DNA of 29,688 nt. It comes from a virus. The first letter of the stretch is position 1; each line of letters opens with the position of its first letter. Shown one piece after another: positions 6,088 through 13,786 of the stretch. The notes beneath the pieces were generated by a model, which saw nothing but the letters and a program-made list of their open reading frames with translations, did not search any database and was not told where the DNA came from. A program made the position numbers and the translations under genes. The stretch lies in the IMG/VR virus record IMGVR_UViG_3300041955_001940, positions 1 through 29,688 of that record. One strand, given 5' to 3'.

Positions 6088-6313
6088 GGGACATAGGTCA
6101 AAGGAAAGTTTAGAGTTTCGTAACGCCCGTTTCTTCTGTTTTCACAACTGCAAGTTTGACCCGAAAAAACAGGAGACTCTTTTTACAGGATCGCCTGAAA
6201 ATTTGAAGGTTTTTATTGAATCTACAATTCCAAATGCTTTTGCAGCTGATATTCCTGATTGCCCACGGGGTCTTGTTTTATCAGATAATCATGGTACTGG
6301 AGCGTTTCAATAG
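6050..6313 (+). CDS. hypothetical protein, 87 aa
   Basis: ATG 6050 with GAGG about 12 bases upstream, a spacing used by several structural genes here. The product includes FRNARFFCFHNCKF, ENLKVFIESTIPNAFAADIP and a short tail ending GTGAFQ. Two Cys and one His lie close together and might bind a metal. No domain recognised. It is followed directly by the next gene. Confidence 0.5.
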   Translation: MLLGRFYVLSTHRGHRSKESLEFRNARFFCFHNCKFDPKKQETLFTGSPENLKVFIESTIPNAFAADIPDCPRGLVLSDNHGTGAFQ

Positions 6314-6544
6314 TTGGCTGCTGCAGCGTTGTTTGAGGTTTTAAGCGGTATCGCGCCTGAAGCCGCGTCAATGGTTGAGAAACTGCAGAAAGCAAAATTG
6401 AATACGAACCAAACCTTAATCGCGTTGTTGGCTTTGAACCTGGAAGCATGCCGCCGAGCAGACTGCGTCCTGAAAGCAGTACAAGTAAACCAACAGGAAA
6501 TCCGCAATTTAAAAGGAGCCTTAGCAACAAAAGGCGTAATCTAA
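6314..6544 (+). CDS. hypothetical helical protein, 76 aa
   Basis: TTG start one codon after the previous stop; GGAG at 6299-6302 is the likely ribosome site. It is entirely helical: LFEVLSGIAPEAASMVEKLQ, NTNQTLIALLALNLEACRRA and VQVNQQEIRNLKGALATKG. Leu-rich heptads suggest a helical bundle or coiled coil. No family was recognised. It lies two genes before the terminase genes. Confidence 0.55.
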   Translation: MAAAALFEVLSGIAPEAASMVEKLQKAKLNTNQTLIALLALNLEACRRADCVLKAVQVNQQEIRNLKGALATKGVI

Positions 6545-6545
6545 A

Positions 6546-6695
6546 ATGGAACCCTGCTACTTCGGCAAAGAAGCCCGCATCAAACAATGCGAAGACTGCT
6601 GGGCACACCTATACTGCACACCCTACATGCGATACGCCCAAGCAGAACATGACCGAGCAGTAATCCTTGAATTGACACCGATGAAAAAAGATTAG
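6546..6695 (+). CDS. Cys-rich mini-protein, 49 aa
   Basis: ATG one base after the previous stop, AAAGGCG upstream. Cys residues are arranged CYFGKEARIKQCEDCWAHLY and CTP, i.e. C-x10-C-x2-C-x5-C, which suits one zinc site or an iron-sulphur-type site. The C-terminal helix is charged. The length and pattern recall small putative zinc-finger proteins seen just upstream of terminases in tailed viruses; the role is unknown. Confidence 0.55.
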   Translation: MEPCYFGKEARIKQCEDCWAHLYCTPYMRYAQAEHDRAVILELTPMKKD

Positions 6696-6708
6696 CCACG
6701 GGACTCAC

Positions 6709-7182
6709 ATGCAGGAACTAAAGCATCAAGAACGAAAAATGTTAGAAAATGTTGCAATGGTGAAGGCTGCACCACCATCCTTAGCCGTAATAGTCTCTTT
6801 GTCTCCTGCAAAACTTAGCGCTTTAGAACGGGCCCAAAAATTCATAGACGGCTTAGCAGCAGGCAAAACCGTTATCGGGTTAGCCCAAGAACTTAACGTT
6901 TCACCCATGACACTGTACCGTGACTTTGACGAGTGGATGAAAACCAATGGGCCAGCACATTTACAGGTAGAATGGCTCAAGCTATATGAACAGTTGAAAC
7001 TAACCAATCCTGAGAAAGCACTGGAATGCTTAACGCGGCTACTCTGCAAAGTCATGGAGAAAGAAGCTAAAATCGAAGTTAACATGTCCAGCACCAAAAA
7101 CTTAACAATCATAAAGATGTGGCAACCGAATGCAGCAAATGGAAAAACCGAAGGAAGTAACCCTGCGGTACTACCCATTTAG
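6709..7182 (+). CDS. terS: terminase small subunit (probable)
   Basis: Position directly before, and overlapping by 53 bases, the large terminase subunit is the main reason for the call. Residues about 38-76 form a helix-turn-helix (ALERAQKFIDGLAAGKTVIG, LAQELNVSPMTLYRDFDEW), as expected for recognition of the packaging start on viral DNA. A second helical region (VEWLKLYEQLKLTNPEKALE) could be the oligomerisation part. In phages TerS forms a ring that binds DNA and hands it to TerL. The length of 157 aa is within the usual 140-200. The sequence is not close to any subfamily that I can name. Confidence 0.65.
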   Translation: MQELKHQERKMLENVAMVKAAPPSLAVIVSLSPAKLSALERAQKFIDGLAAGKTVIGLAQELNVSPMTLYRDFDEWMKTNGPAHLQVEWLKLYEQLKLTNPEKALECLTRLLCKVMEKEAKIEVNMSSTKNLTIIKMWQPNAANGKTEGSNPAVLPI

Positions 7183-8413
7183 TAAACAGCAAACATTTCA
7201 TAACGACCGCTACCGCGTACGCCACCGAGCAGTCTTCAGCGGCGTAGGCGGAGGCAAAACATTATGCGGCTGCTTCGAAATCCTCAGCATGCTTCTGGAG
7301 AACCCGCGCAGCGTCGGCTACATCTTTGAACCCACCTACAAAATGGTGCGGCGCATCCTTATTCCGACGCTTGAAAGTAACTTACTGTTGGGCCATCCAA
7401 TAGACTCTAATCCTGTTGTCACCGCGTACAAGCGAAGCGATAACTGCATTGAGTTTTTGGATGGCCAAACCCTATGGTTCGGCGGCCTTGAAGAACCCGA
7501 GTTTGCTGAAGGCACAAACGTTGATGTAGTTTTGCTTGATGAGGCGCAATATGTTCGGCGGTTTGCTGAGTCTCAAGATGTGGTTTTGCGTAGGCTTAGA
7601 GGCTCTGGCAAAACGGACCGCGATATAACCTCAAGTATAGTTACGACTTCGCCGCCACCTCTGCTGCCAGATTGTCGGCTTTACGATTTTTATGAGAACC
7701 CGGGAACACGAAATCCTGAATCTAAAGTTTACCGCTGGTCAATGCTTGACAATGTTCATTTAAGTGAACAGTACAAGAAAGAGATTATTGCGACGCATCA
7801 TGGCAACTTGGCGAAAAGGTTCATAGATGGCTTGTTTGCGCCTGTTGCTGCGGGAAGTTTCGATTTTGACAGCACGGTTCATGAGCTCAAATACGTCGAC
7901 CTGTCTATACTCCGAGATATCGTTTATGGCGTCGATTTCGGCTGGACAAATCCCAGTGCAATCGTCTGCATCGGCTTCGACAACGACAACCGCGCCTATG
8001 TGTTGGATGAGTTCTATCAGAACCGTACTCAGACAGAAACGCTTATCGAAGAACTTAAAGAAATGCAGGCGACGTATGGCAAGGGTCATATAATCTGCGA
8101 TCGCAGCGAACCCGCAGCGATTGACGCTTTTCGCAAAGCAGGCCTGCCCGCTTACCCGGACGAGAGCAAACGCGAAGACGGAATTCACGAACTCGGCGGC
8201 CGATTCATAAAGCAGGCGGACGAGAAACCTCGCATCTACGTGCTCAGCCGCTGTGTAAACTGGATTCATGAAGTTATGGTTTACAACGCGGACATAAAAG
8301 AAAATGACCACGCTGTCGATGCTACGCGTTATGCATTGATGGGCAAACGACCACAAGCGCCTGTTTATCATCCGTACACTCACACGGGCAAACTACTTGG
8401 AGACCTCACTTAA
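7130..8413 (+). CDS. terL: terminase large subunit (ATPase-nuclease)
   Basis: This is the packaging motor that pumps DNA through the portal and cuts it. Residues 37-44, SGVGGGKT, are Walker A. Residues 131-140, VDVVLLDEAQ, are Walker B with the catalytic Glu. The TTSPPPL segment near 173 fits the coupling motif. The RNase H-like nuclease part has Asp 269 in GVDFGW, Asp 324 in IICDRSEP, and Asp 393/397 in NDHAVDATRYA, the usual three acidic positions. At 427 aa it is full length and intact. It starts inside the 3' end of terS, as is common for translational coupling. ATG 7139 is another possible start. Confidence 0.93.
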   Translation: MQQMEKPKEVTLRYYPFSKQQTFHNDRYRVRHRAVFSGVGGGKTLCGCFEILSMLLENPRSVGYIFEPTYKMVRRILIPTLESNLLLGHPIDSNPVVTAYKRSDNCIEFLDGQTLWFGGLEEPEFAEGTNVDVVLLDEAQYVRRFAESQDVVLRRLRGSGKTDRDITSSIVTTSPPPLLPDCRLYDFYENPGTRNPESKVYRWSMLDNVHLSEQYKKEIIATHHGNLAKRFIDGLFAPVAAGSFDFDSTVHELKYVDLSILRDIVYGVDFGWTNPSAIVCIGFDNDNRAYVLDEFYQNRTQTETLIEELKEMQATYGKGHIICDRSEPAAIDAFRKAGLPAYPDESKREDGIHELGGRFIKQADEKPRIYVLSRCVNWIHEVMVYNADIKENDHAVDATRYALMGKRPQAPVYHPYTHTGKLLGDLT

Positions 8414-8414
8414 A

Positions 8415-8561
8415 ATGACGTTTAACAGGTTTAAACCGACGTTTTGGCGATGCTTCAAATGCGGACACGTAAGCCTACGCGTAAGCGACAATTCACTTAT
8501 ACTTTGCCCTGAATGCCTCAAGAAAGGCGAAAAAAACAGGATGGTACGCAACATTGACTAA
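8415..8561 (+). CDS. zinc-ribbon mini-protein, 48 aa
   Basis: ATG one base after the terL stop. It reads FWRCFKCGHVSLRVSDNSLI and LCPECLKKGEK, a complete CxxC...CxxC zinc ribbon with basic ends. It overlaps the next gene by eight bases. It is one of a dozen such mini-proteins here and may be an adaptor or regulator linked to packaging; no precise role can be given. Confidence 0.65.
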   Translation: MTFNRFKPTFWRCFKCGHVSLRVSDNSLILCPECLKKGEKNRMVRNID

Positions 8562-8721
8562 CGAAGAAGAAGTTTTCAGAGCTGACGACAAAAACCAGAA
8601 AGTCACCGTTTTCGGTCTAGAAGTTGCCAAGGCCAAAGCGGCGCAAGTTTGCATTTACTTGGACGGAAAAGAAATTCCACTTGTGTGGAGCGAGATTAAA
8701 GTAACAATCAAACGAGAATGA
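8554..8721 (+). CDS. hypothetical protein, 55 aa
   Basis: TTG start overlapping the previous stop, with AGGATGG nine bases upstream. The product (KVTVFGLEVAKAKAAQVCIY, LDGKEIPLVWSEIKVTIKRE) has a short strand, a helix and two strands. No domain recognised. A gene-free control region follows. Confidence 0.5.
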   Translation: MTNEEEVFRADDKNQKVTVFGLEVAKAKAAQVCIYLDGKEIPLVWSEIKVTIKRE

Positions 8722-8850
8722 TGTAGAGTACTGATGTAGAGCACTTTTCAAGAGGCGTTAACAATGTTGACGCTGTGCACAAAGTAGAAGAAGTAGAAGA
8801 AAGCTACTCGGTGACAAAGTAACCAAGTGACAAAGTAACAAAATTACTTT
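8719..8850 (+). promoter_or_regulatory. repeat-rich control region before portal gene
   Basis: The 146-base gap 8722-8867 holds several ordered repeats. There are two tandem 13-bp units, TGATGTAGAG(T/C)AC, at 8719-8744. There are two 16-bp units built on GTGACAAAGTAAC, at 8811-8842. A perfect inverted repeat AAAGTAA/TTACTTT lies at 8832-8850. A 21-base segment (8761-8781) recurs at 3958-3978. A TATA-like TTTAAAAG (8848-8855) ends the block. This arrangement suggests operators or regulator-binding iterons controlling the head and tail genes; a replication or packaging role is also possible. Confidence 0.5.
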
Positions 8851-8867
8851 AAAAGAGAATAAAACTT

Positions 8868-10475
8868 ATGCCTGCACGAAGCACCCTCATTCAAACCGCA
8901 GTGGTTTCTCCTGCAAAAACCGAATCGCACGGCTACGGTGTAGTGACAACTTCCTCGCGTCTTGCAAACTTAACCAGCTACAACACGAAGATGCTGATGG
9001 AAAATGTCCCCTTAAACTGGATTAGTAAAGGCCGCATAACTGAAGCAGACATAGGCATGGCGGCAACCACGCCGATCCTCGGCCAGTACGTGCCTGCTTT
9101 CGGCTGGCCAGATGACTGGGCCTATTACTGGGAATACCTCGACGCACGACTGCTTGTGCCTGAAGTTGCTTTCGCTATTAAGTTGAAGAATCGCTTGATT
9201 TGGAAGCCAGGCTTTGAGATTGAATGTAAAACCGAAAGCAACCGCGATAAATTCATGAAGGCTTGGACAAAACTCAAGTTTGCGAAAGCTTTTAGCCGAT
9301 TAACCACGAGCGCTCTCACTTACGGCAACGGCTACGGAGAAATCATAGATAACAGCAAAGCCGTGTGGTCTGGCGCCAGTCAGTTGCCAAGCGGCTACAC
9401 TGTTGGCATGCGTGACCTGACGTCTTGGACGCCTGGAACAGCAACTTACGGCGTTAAACTCTTAGATGCACGTACGATGCGGGTTTACATTGACCCGAGA
9501 AGTTGGGACACTGAAAGAGCAGAAAACTACATTGAACGCTACATCCAGCGGTTGTGGACTGCACCGCTTAGCCGAACTCGCCAAGACCTGCTTGAGAGCA
9601 ATCAGGAACCTAACTTTCACCCCGACCAAATCCTACACCTCAAATTCAACGAGGTAGTCGGCGGCACCTACGGGTACAGCATGATCCGCGAAGCATTCTA
9701 CACAATTAAAGCCTACTTACTGATGCTTCAGTATTTGCCTGCGATTGTGCAGAAACGCGCCGACCCTCTATTGCATATTCAGTACGGCGGACTAATCAAA
9801 ACGCCTGACGGCACAGAACAAACAGTCCTCAGCAAAGGCCAGAACGACAGCGACATGGCAACTTGGCAGGCAGGGCTTATGTACAGGCAGCCAGGTGAAG
9901 ATATTTACACTGATATACTTACAACCATCAAGCAAATCTACACGAACGAAGGCGCCCTACGCGGCATAAACGAGCTAATCGAAATCTGGAAAGAACGTGT
10001 CCTAATCGGCCTCGGATTACCCACAGCCCTTATAGACCCGCTTGGCAGGTCTGCAGGAGAAATCAAGTGGGGCGACCTCAAATTTGAAACCTTAGAAGAT
10101 GAAATCCAAGAGTGCCAACGCCAAGTTGAAGAGCTCATAAACTTCGAGTTCATTAACCGCATAATACCTGGCGACGTCGAATTTCATTTTAACCCGATTA
10201 CGCCTGAAGACTGGCGTGCCAACGTGGCGCCGCTGCTTGACCTATACCACGCTGACGCTATCAGCCGCGAATACTTGCTAAGCCGCTTGAACATGACAGA
10301 AGACGCGGGGCAAGGCACACTGTTTCCGTTGCCAGCAGGCGGAGGCTCAGGCGGCAACATTCCAGCAATAGGCGTTTCTGCAGCTCCAGGCACACAATCA
10401 GTCGCTCCTCAAATTTATGAAACGGTGCAGGTTAAGACTCCTGACGGCCAAATCTACGAGGTTAAGCGGCGATAG
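8868..10475 (+). CDS. portal protein
   Basis: At 535 aa and placed after terminase and before a Mu F-like gene, this is the portal, the dodecameric ring at one capsid vertex through which DNA passes. Typical parts are visible: the clip/wing region RLIWKPGFEIECK, a helix GYSMIREAFYTIKAYLLMLQ leading into the stem, IQYGGLIKTPDGTEQ, and LIGLGLPTALIDPLGRSAGE in the crown-facing part, which is a common portal pattern. The Gly-rich C-terminus (PAGGGSGGN) links to a short beta tail. No good Shine-Dalgarno site precedes ATG 8868, only AAAAGAGAAT, so the start could be read from a short leader. Confidence 0.85.
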   Translation: MPARSTLIQTAVVSPAKTESHGYGVVTTSSRLANLTSYNTKMLMENVPLNWISKGRITEADIGMAATTPILGQYVPAFGWPDDWAYYWEYLDARLLVPEVAFAIKLKNRLIWKPGFEIECKTESNRDKFMKAWTKLKFAKAFSRLTTSALTYGNGYGEIIDNSKAVWSGASQLPSGYTVGMRDLTSWTPGTATYGVKLLDARTMRVYIDPRSWDTERAENYIERYIQRLWTAPLSRTRQDLLESNQEPNFHPDQILHLKFNEVVGGTYGYSMIREAFYTIKAYLLMLQYLPAIVQKRADPLLHIQYGGLIKTPDGTEQTVLSKGQNDSDMATWQAGLMYRQPGEDIYTDILTTIKQIYTNEGALRGINELIEIWKERVLIGLGLPTALIDPLGRSAGEIKWGDLKFETLEDEIQECQRQVEELINFEFINRIIPGDVEFHFNPITPEDWRANVAPLLDLYHADAISREYLLSRLNMTEDAGQGTLFPLPAGGGSGGNIPAIGVSAAPGTQSVAPQIYETVQVKTPDGQIYEVKRR

Positions 10476-10477
10476 CG

Positions 10478-10954
10478 GTGTTAGCGTCTGTTGCAGCAGT
10501 GCAATCCGTAGAGGATCTTAAAGCTGTTGAAGCGGTCAGGCTCTTTGAATCTACGCGTTACTGGATGTACGTCGCTGTAAACGATAACAAGACCTGCGAG
10601 GAATGCGACAACTATGCAGGCAGCATTTTCAACACTCACGAATGCCACTTTTACTTTAGTTACCTAGAGGAGTTCGACGATGAACTCTGGCTCCCAATGG
10701 TTCACCCACATTGCAGATGCATGCTTGTCGTGAAAGCGCAGGAGTACGACCCCTTCAACTTCGGCGCAACCCTTAACCCCGCGGAAGAATCAACACTTCA
10801 TGAGGCATCAAGCATGCATGACGACTACGAACGCATCCGCAAAGCATTCATGAAAATGTACGGTCCACAGCAAGGCGGAAAACAGTTTAAGGCTTGGCTG
10901 AAGAAAAACGGGTTTGACCCCGACAAAAGCTACGGGGTTCACAAGAAACTTTAG
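10478..10954 (+). CDS. Mu F/SPP1 gp7-like minor head protein
   Basis: GTG start two bases after the portal stop. The core has KTCEECDNYAGSIF (Cys 40, Cys 43) and MVHPHCRCML (His 76, His 78, Cys 79, Cys 81), the hallmark TCxxC...HPxCRC of the phage Mu F/SPP1 gp7 head-morphogenesis domain. Such proteins bind the portal and help assembly or early DNA ejection. The usual long N-terminal helical region is missing, so this 158-aa form is short. The C-terminal helices (YERIRKAFMKMYGPQQGGKQ) may contact the portal. Confidence 0.75.
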   Translation: MLASVAAVQSVEDLKAVEAVRLFESTRYWMYVAVNDNKTCEECDNYAGSIFNTHECHFYFSYLEEFDDELWLPMVHPHCRCMLVVKAQEYDPFNFGATLNPAEESTLHEASSMHDDYERIRKAFMKMYGPQQGGKQFKAWLKKNGFDPDKSYGVHKKL

Positions 10955-10994
10955 CTTTAGTAGCCAAATTTTGCAGTTATGGACGTAATGTAAA

Positions 10995-11090
10995 ATGAGT
11001 GAAAAACCTATCGGTAGTCAAACCGACGAAGAGTACGATACAAACGGCTACATGAAAATAGTTAAAGCCGTGCAAAGGAGCAGCCCATAA
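10995..11090 (+). CDS. 31-aa peptide related to N-terminus of next gene
   Basis: It starts MSEKPIGSQTDEEYDTNG. The next gene, starting one base after its stop, begins MSVKPIGAQTIPLFDSNG, so both share M-S-x-K-P-I-G-(S/A)-Q-T...D-x-N-G. The DNA is also similar at these positions. The peptide stops after 31 residues and may be a duplicated N-terminal arm, or a small virion or coupling peptide. AAGGAGC near its end can serve as ribosome site for the next gene. Confidence 0.55.
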   Translation: MSEKPIGSQTDEEYDTNGYMKIVKAVQRSSP

Positions 11091-11669
11091 ATGAGCGTTA
11101 AACCAATCGGCGCACAAACAATTCCTCTCTTCGACAGCAATGGCAACCTGTTAGTCAGCGCTTTTGAAGATGTCGCTGTGCCTACGGCGAACTCGGCGAA
11201 CAACGCAAAGATGGCAGATGTACTCGGCAATAAAACTGACACGACCTCGGGCAACAGCGTAATCGCTCTGCTCAAGCAACTCGCGGTAGCAATAACTTTT
11301 CAGCATCAACCCGCCGCAACCCTCTCACAAGCCACGCCATCACAGAATCAATACTACGATATTTTGCCCGCAACAGTTAACGCTAAAGTCTTAAGCTGCA
11401 GCGTCTCAGTCGCAAGCACAGGCGAAACCTTACAGGCAGCCTTAGTTATTGACGGTCAAACATACACTGGAACACAAGCCGCAGTAGCTGGAACACTCTA
11501 TTACATCTATTTAACGCCAGCCGGAGCACTCTCGTTCACCACAAGCGTCGTGCCATTCTACAACCAATCAGGCGCCATTGAAGGCCGCAGCATCGAAATC
11601 AAAGTGGAAAAAACCACAAACGCGGGTTCAGGAACAATCACGGGCACAGTACAGTACCAGAAACGTTAA
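11091..11669 (+). CDS. probable head decoration/fibre protein, 192 aa
   Basis: The protein is beta-rich and low in charge. An N-terminal arm (IPLFDSNGNLLVSAFEDVAV) is followed by a helix region (VIALLKQLAVAITF). A beta-sandwich-like domain follows (VNAKVLSCSVSVASTGETLQ, AALVIDGQTYTGTQAAVAGT, GTITGTVQYQKR). The gene lies between the minor head protein and the prohead protease. Position and composition suggest a capsid decoration or head-fibre protein. No family is certain. Confidence 0.5.
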   Translation: MSVKPIGAQTIPLFDSNGNLLVSAFEDVAVPTANSANNAKMADVLGNKTDTTSGNSVIALLKQLAVAITFQHQPAATLSQATPSQNQYYDILPATVNAKVLSCSVSVASTGETLQAALVIDGQTYTGTQAAVAGTLYYIYLTPAGALSFTTSVVPFYNQSGAIEGRSIEIKVEKTTNAGSGTITGTVQYQKR

Positions 11670-11679
11670 GGCGATTGAA

Positions 11680-11925
11680 TTGGCAGTTAAACTTCAAAAG
11701 TTGCCTCAGCATTTGCCTTGGCGGATTCGCCAGCAGATTCTTTGGCGGAATGGTCAGCTTCAGAAAAGCGCAGCGGAACTTGAAGCAGAGAATAGAAATA
11801 TCGAATCGAGTTTGCTGCAGATGCGTAAAACACCTAAAAATAAGAAGCTTATCGCAAAGCTGAACCAGACGCTTCAAGTTAACAAACAGATTCTTCAATC
11901 AAGAACTAACCTTTATGGAAAATGA
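11680..11925 (+). CDS. coiled-coil protein, 81 aa
   Basis: TTG 11680 is the best of the available starts, following the previous stop with only a weak ribosome site (AAGGCGA). The product has a basic start (LPQHLPWRIRQQILWRNGQL) and a long coiled coil (SAAELEAENRNIESSLLQMR, KLIAKLNQTLQVNKQILQ). It may be a scaffold-like or head-assembly helper, judged only from its position before the protease gene. An earlier in-frame start within the previous gene is unlikely. Confidence 0.55.
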   Translation: MAVKLQKLPQHLPWRIRQQILWRNGQLQKSAAELEAENRNIESSLLQMRKTPKNKKLIAKLNQTLQVNKQILQSRTNLYGK

Positions 11926-11931
11926 TGAAAC

Positions 11932-13671
11932 ATGCCTGGAAAACAGAAAATTCTTGAATCGCTTGTGCCCTTCAAAGTGTCTATTTTAGGCGCTGTTCCT
12001 GGTACAAGCCGAAACAACCGCACCTACAGCCGCGAGGTCCTTATGGCTGCGACGCCTACGTTCCGCGAGAAACCCTTCATCCTGGACCACAACTACGAAA
12101 ACTGCAACGGCGTTGTAGGCATCTGGAACAACACCGCCTACGAAAAACGCAAACTCAAAAACGGAACTGAAATCGAGGGCATGTGGCTTGACGGTGTAGG
12201 TCTCATGGAAAGGGACCTCTTCGACAAAGTCGCAGGATCAGGTCCTATCCCACCATTGATTAAGGGTGTAAGTATGGGAGCTGACGGCGAAGGGCATCCA
12301 AGCGCTACAGGCGGCGTTATTTTGGACAGCCTTGTCGGGCAAGAATATAGCCTTACAGCGTTTCCTGGAATTCCTGAAGCACAAGTCGCATCTATCAGCG
12401 CGATCCGAGAGCATTATCTTCACGGTAACGAGGTGAAAAACAAATTGGAAGAAAAAACCAAAGTTAAAGAGGAAGCTAAGAAACTTGAAGCGAAGTATTG
12501 CCCGCAATGTGGCGAAGAACTTGATAAAGGGCTATGCGTGAAATGTAAGAAACGCTTCAGCATGACCCAAGCGCCCGATGATGCTGGCGAAGAAGAAAGC
12601 AAAGCGAAAGAATCAACGGTCACAATTCAGATTAAAGAGGCTAAACAGAGTGCTCCGCCAACAGATCAAGAAGGCGAAGAAGAAGAGAGTTGGGGTGACG
12701 CAAGTTTCCCCGACAGCAGTTTCATGTATGTGCCTGACTCTGCGAAAGGCAAGGATGGAAAGAAAAGCGACCGCAAACTGCCTGTGAAAACCGCAGATGG
12801 CAAAGTAGATATTCCACACGTAAGAAACGCTTTGGCAAGGCTGAATCAGACACAAGGTATTCCAGCGGCTGCTAAGGCTGAAATCAAAAAGAAACTTCAA
12901 GCCATGCTCAAAAAGGATAATCCAGACTACAAGCCAAGCGACGAAGAAGAATCGGCACCGCCTAACTCAGCAGTTAAGGAATCAAAGAAAACAGAAGAGT
13001 TGAAAGGTAAACTTGCTGACGCCATGACAAAGCGAAACGCCGTTATGAACGCCATGTACCCGCCCTCGCCTAAATGCGAGAAATGCGGCCAATCTACAGG
13101 GCCCCCGCCCACAGTAGATGATGAAACACGAAGTAAACTTGCTGCTGAAGCCGCAGCTTTAGACGCGGAGATAGAAGCAATCAAAGGCGCCTTATCTCAA
13201 GCAGTAACAGATGACACGGCAGAAGCGAAGGTTCCTGAAAGCCCAGATGCTAAAAGCGTTGGCACACCGCAGAATGTGACTCAGCCGCCTACTTACGGCG
13301 GACACCAGACAGGCGGAACAGAGCAACCTGCTGACCCATCAACAGGCCAAGATGGAAAAGACGCTGACGACGAAAAAAACAAGACCGCCACATCTGCTGA
13401 CGCGAAGTTGCCTGACGAATCAGAATCGAAAGAGAAGCCGCCCCGCGTCATTGAAACCGTGGGCAGCAGCAACGACGTGTCACTGAAGGAAGCTGTGCAT
13501 GCTGAGGCTGAACATAAAGCCGCAACCGTGGAACCTGCGCAGTTGCGCACGCCATCGGTTCTTAAAGAAACCAACAGGTTAAAACAGTTGCTTGCAGAAC
13601 ACAAGGGCGACGTGAAAGAAGCATACGCGCATTATTTGAACGAGCAAAACATAGCTAAACCCGCAGCATAA
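11932..13671 (+). CDS. prohead protease fused to scaffold-like region
   Basis: Residues 1-165 fit a HK97-type (U35-like) prohead protease: His 53 in FILDHNYENC and Ser 114 in IKGVSMGADGE are the probable catalytic pair, and YSLTAFPGIPEA (139-150) matches the end of the protease core. Residues 190-205 are a zinc ribbon (CPQC...CVKC). Residues 255-330 (FPDSSFMYVPDS, then HVRNALARLNQTQGI) look like the domain I know as DUF6582. Another CEKC lies at 382-385. The rest is acidic and disordered and ends in a helix (LKQLLAEHKGDVKEAYAHYL), as a scaffold would. In HK97-like viruses such proteins direct capsid assembly, cleave scaffold and coat, and then degrade. The fusion of zinc ribbon and DUF6582-like part is unusual. 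Confidence 0.75.
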   Translation: MPGKQKILESLVPFKVSILGAVPGTSRNNRTYSREVLMAATPTFREKPFILDHNYENCNGVVGIWNNTAYEKRKLKNGTEIEGMWLDGVGLMERDLFDKVAGSGPIPPLIKGVSMGADGEGHPSATGGVILDSLVGQEYSLTAFPGIPEAQVASISAIREHYLHGNEVKNKLEEKTKVKEEAKKLEAKYCPQCGEELDKGLCVKCKKRFSMTQAPDDAGEEESKAKESTVTIQIKEAKQSAPPTDQEGEEEESWGDASFPDSSFMYVPDSAKGKDGKKSDRKLPVKTADGKVDIPHVRNALARLNQTQGIPAAAKAEIKKKLQAMLKKDNPDYKPSDEEESAPPNSAVKESKKTEELKGKLADAMTKRNAVMNAMYPPSPKCEKCGQSTGPPPTVDDETRSKLAAEAAALDAEIEAIKGALSQAVTDDTAEAKVPESPDAKSVGTPQNVTQPPTYGGHQTGGTEQPADPSTGQDGKDADDEKNKTATSADAKLPDESESKEKPPRVIETVGSSNDVSLKEAVHAEAEHKAATVEPAQLRTPSVLKETNRLKQLLAEHKGDVKEAYAHYLNEQNIAKPAA

Positions 13672-13673
13672 AA

Positions 13674-13697
13674 TTTCTTTTCCTCTTTTCTTGTGGA
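13674..13697 (+). terminator. T-rich tract after protease gene
   Basis: The 115-base gap 13672-13786 begins with pyrimidine-rich runs (TTTCTTTTCCTCTTTTC), the kind of U-tract at which archaeal RNA polymerase stops without a hairpin. A small hairpin with a GCGA tetraloop, CCCT-GCGA-AGGG, lies further on, before the AAAGGAG that serves the capsid gene. Together they may separate protease and capsid transcripts. Confidence 0.4.
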
Positions 13698-13786
13698 GTT
13701 TCCAGTTTTCATTAGTTTCCTAAGTTTCATGGTCCTGCCCTGCGAAGGGTGACACAAATATCCTGCAAAGGAGAAAACAGAAAAAA

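Noticed and set aside
7760-8383. Long minus-strand frame opposite terL
   Set aside because: The plus-strand frame has all terminase motifs; the minus frame is its shadow.
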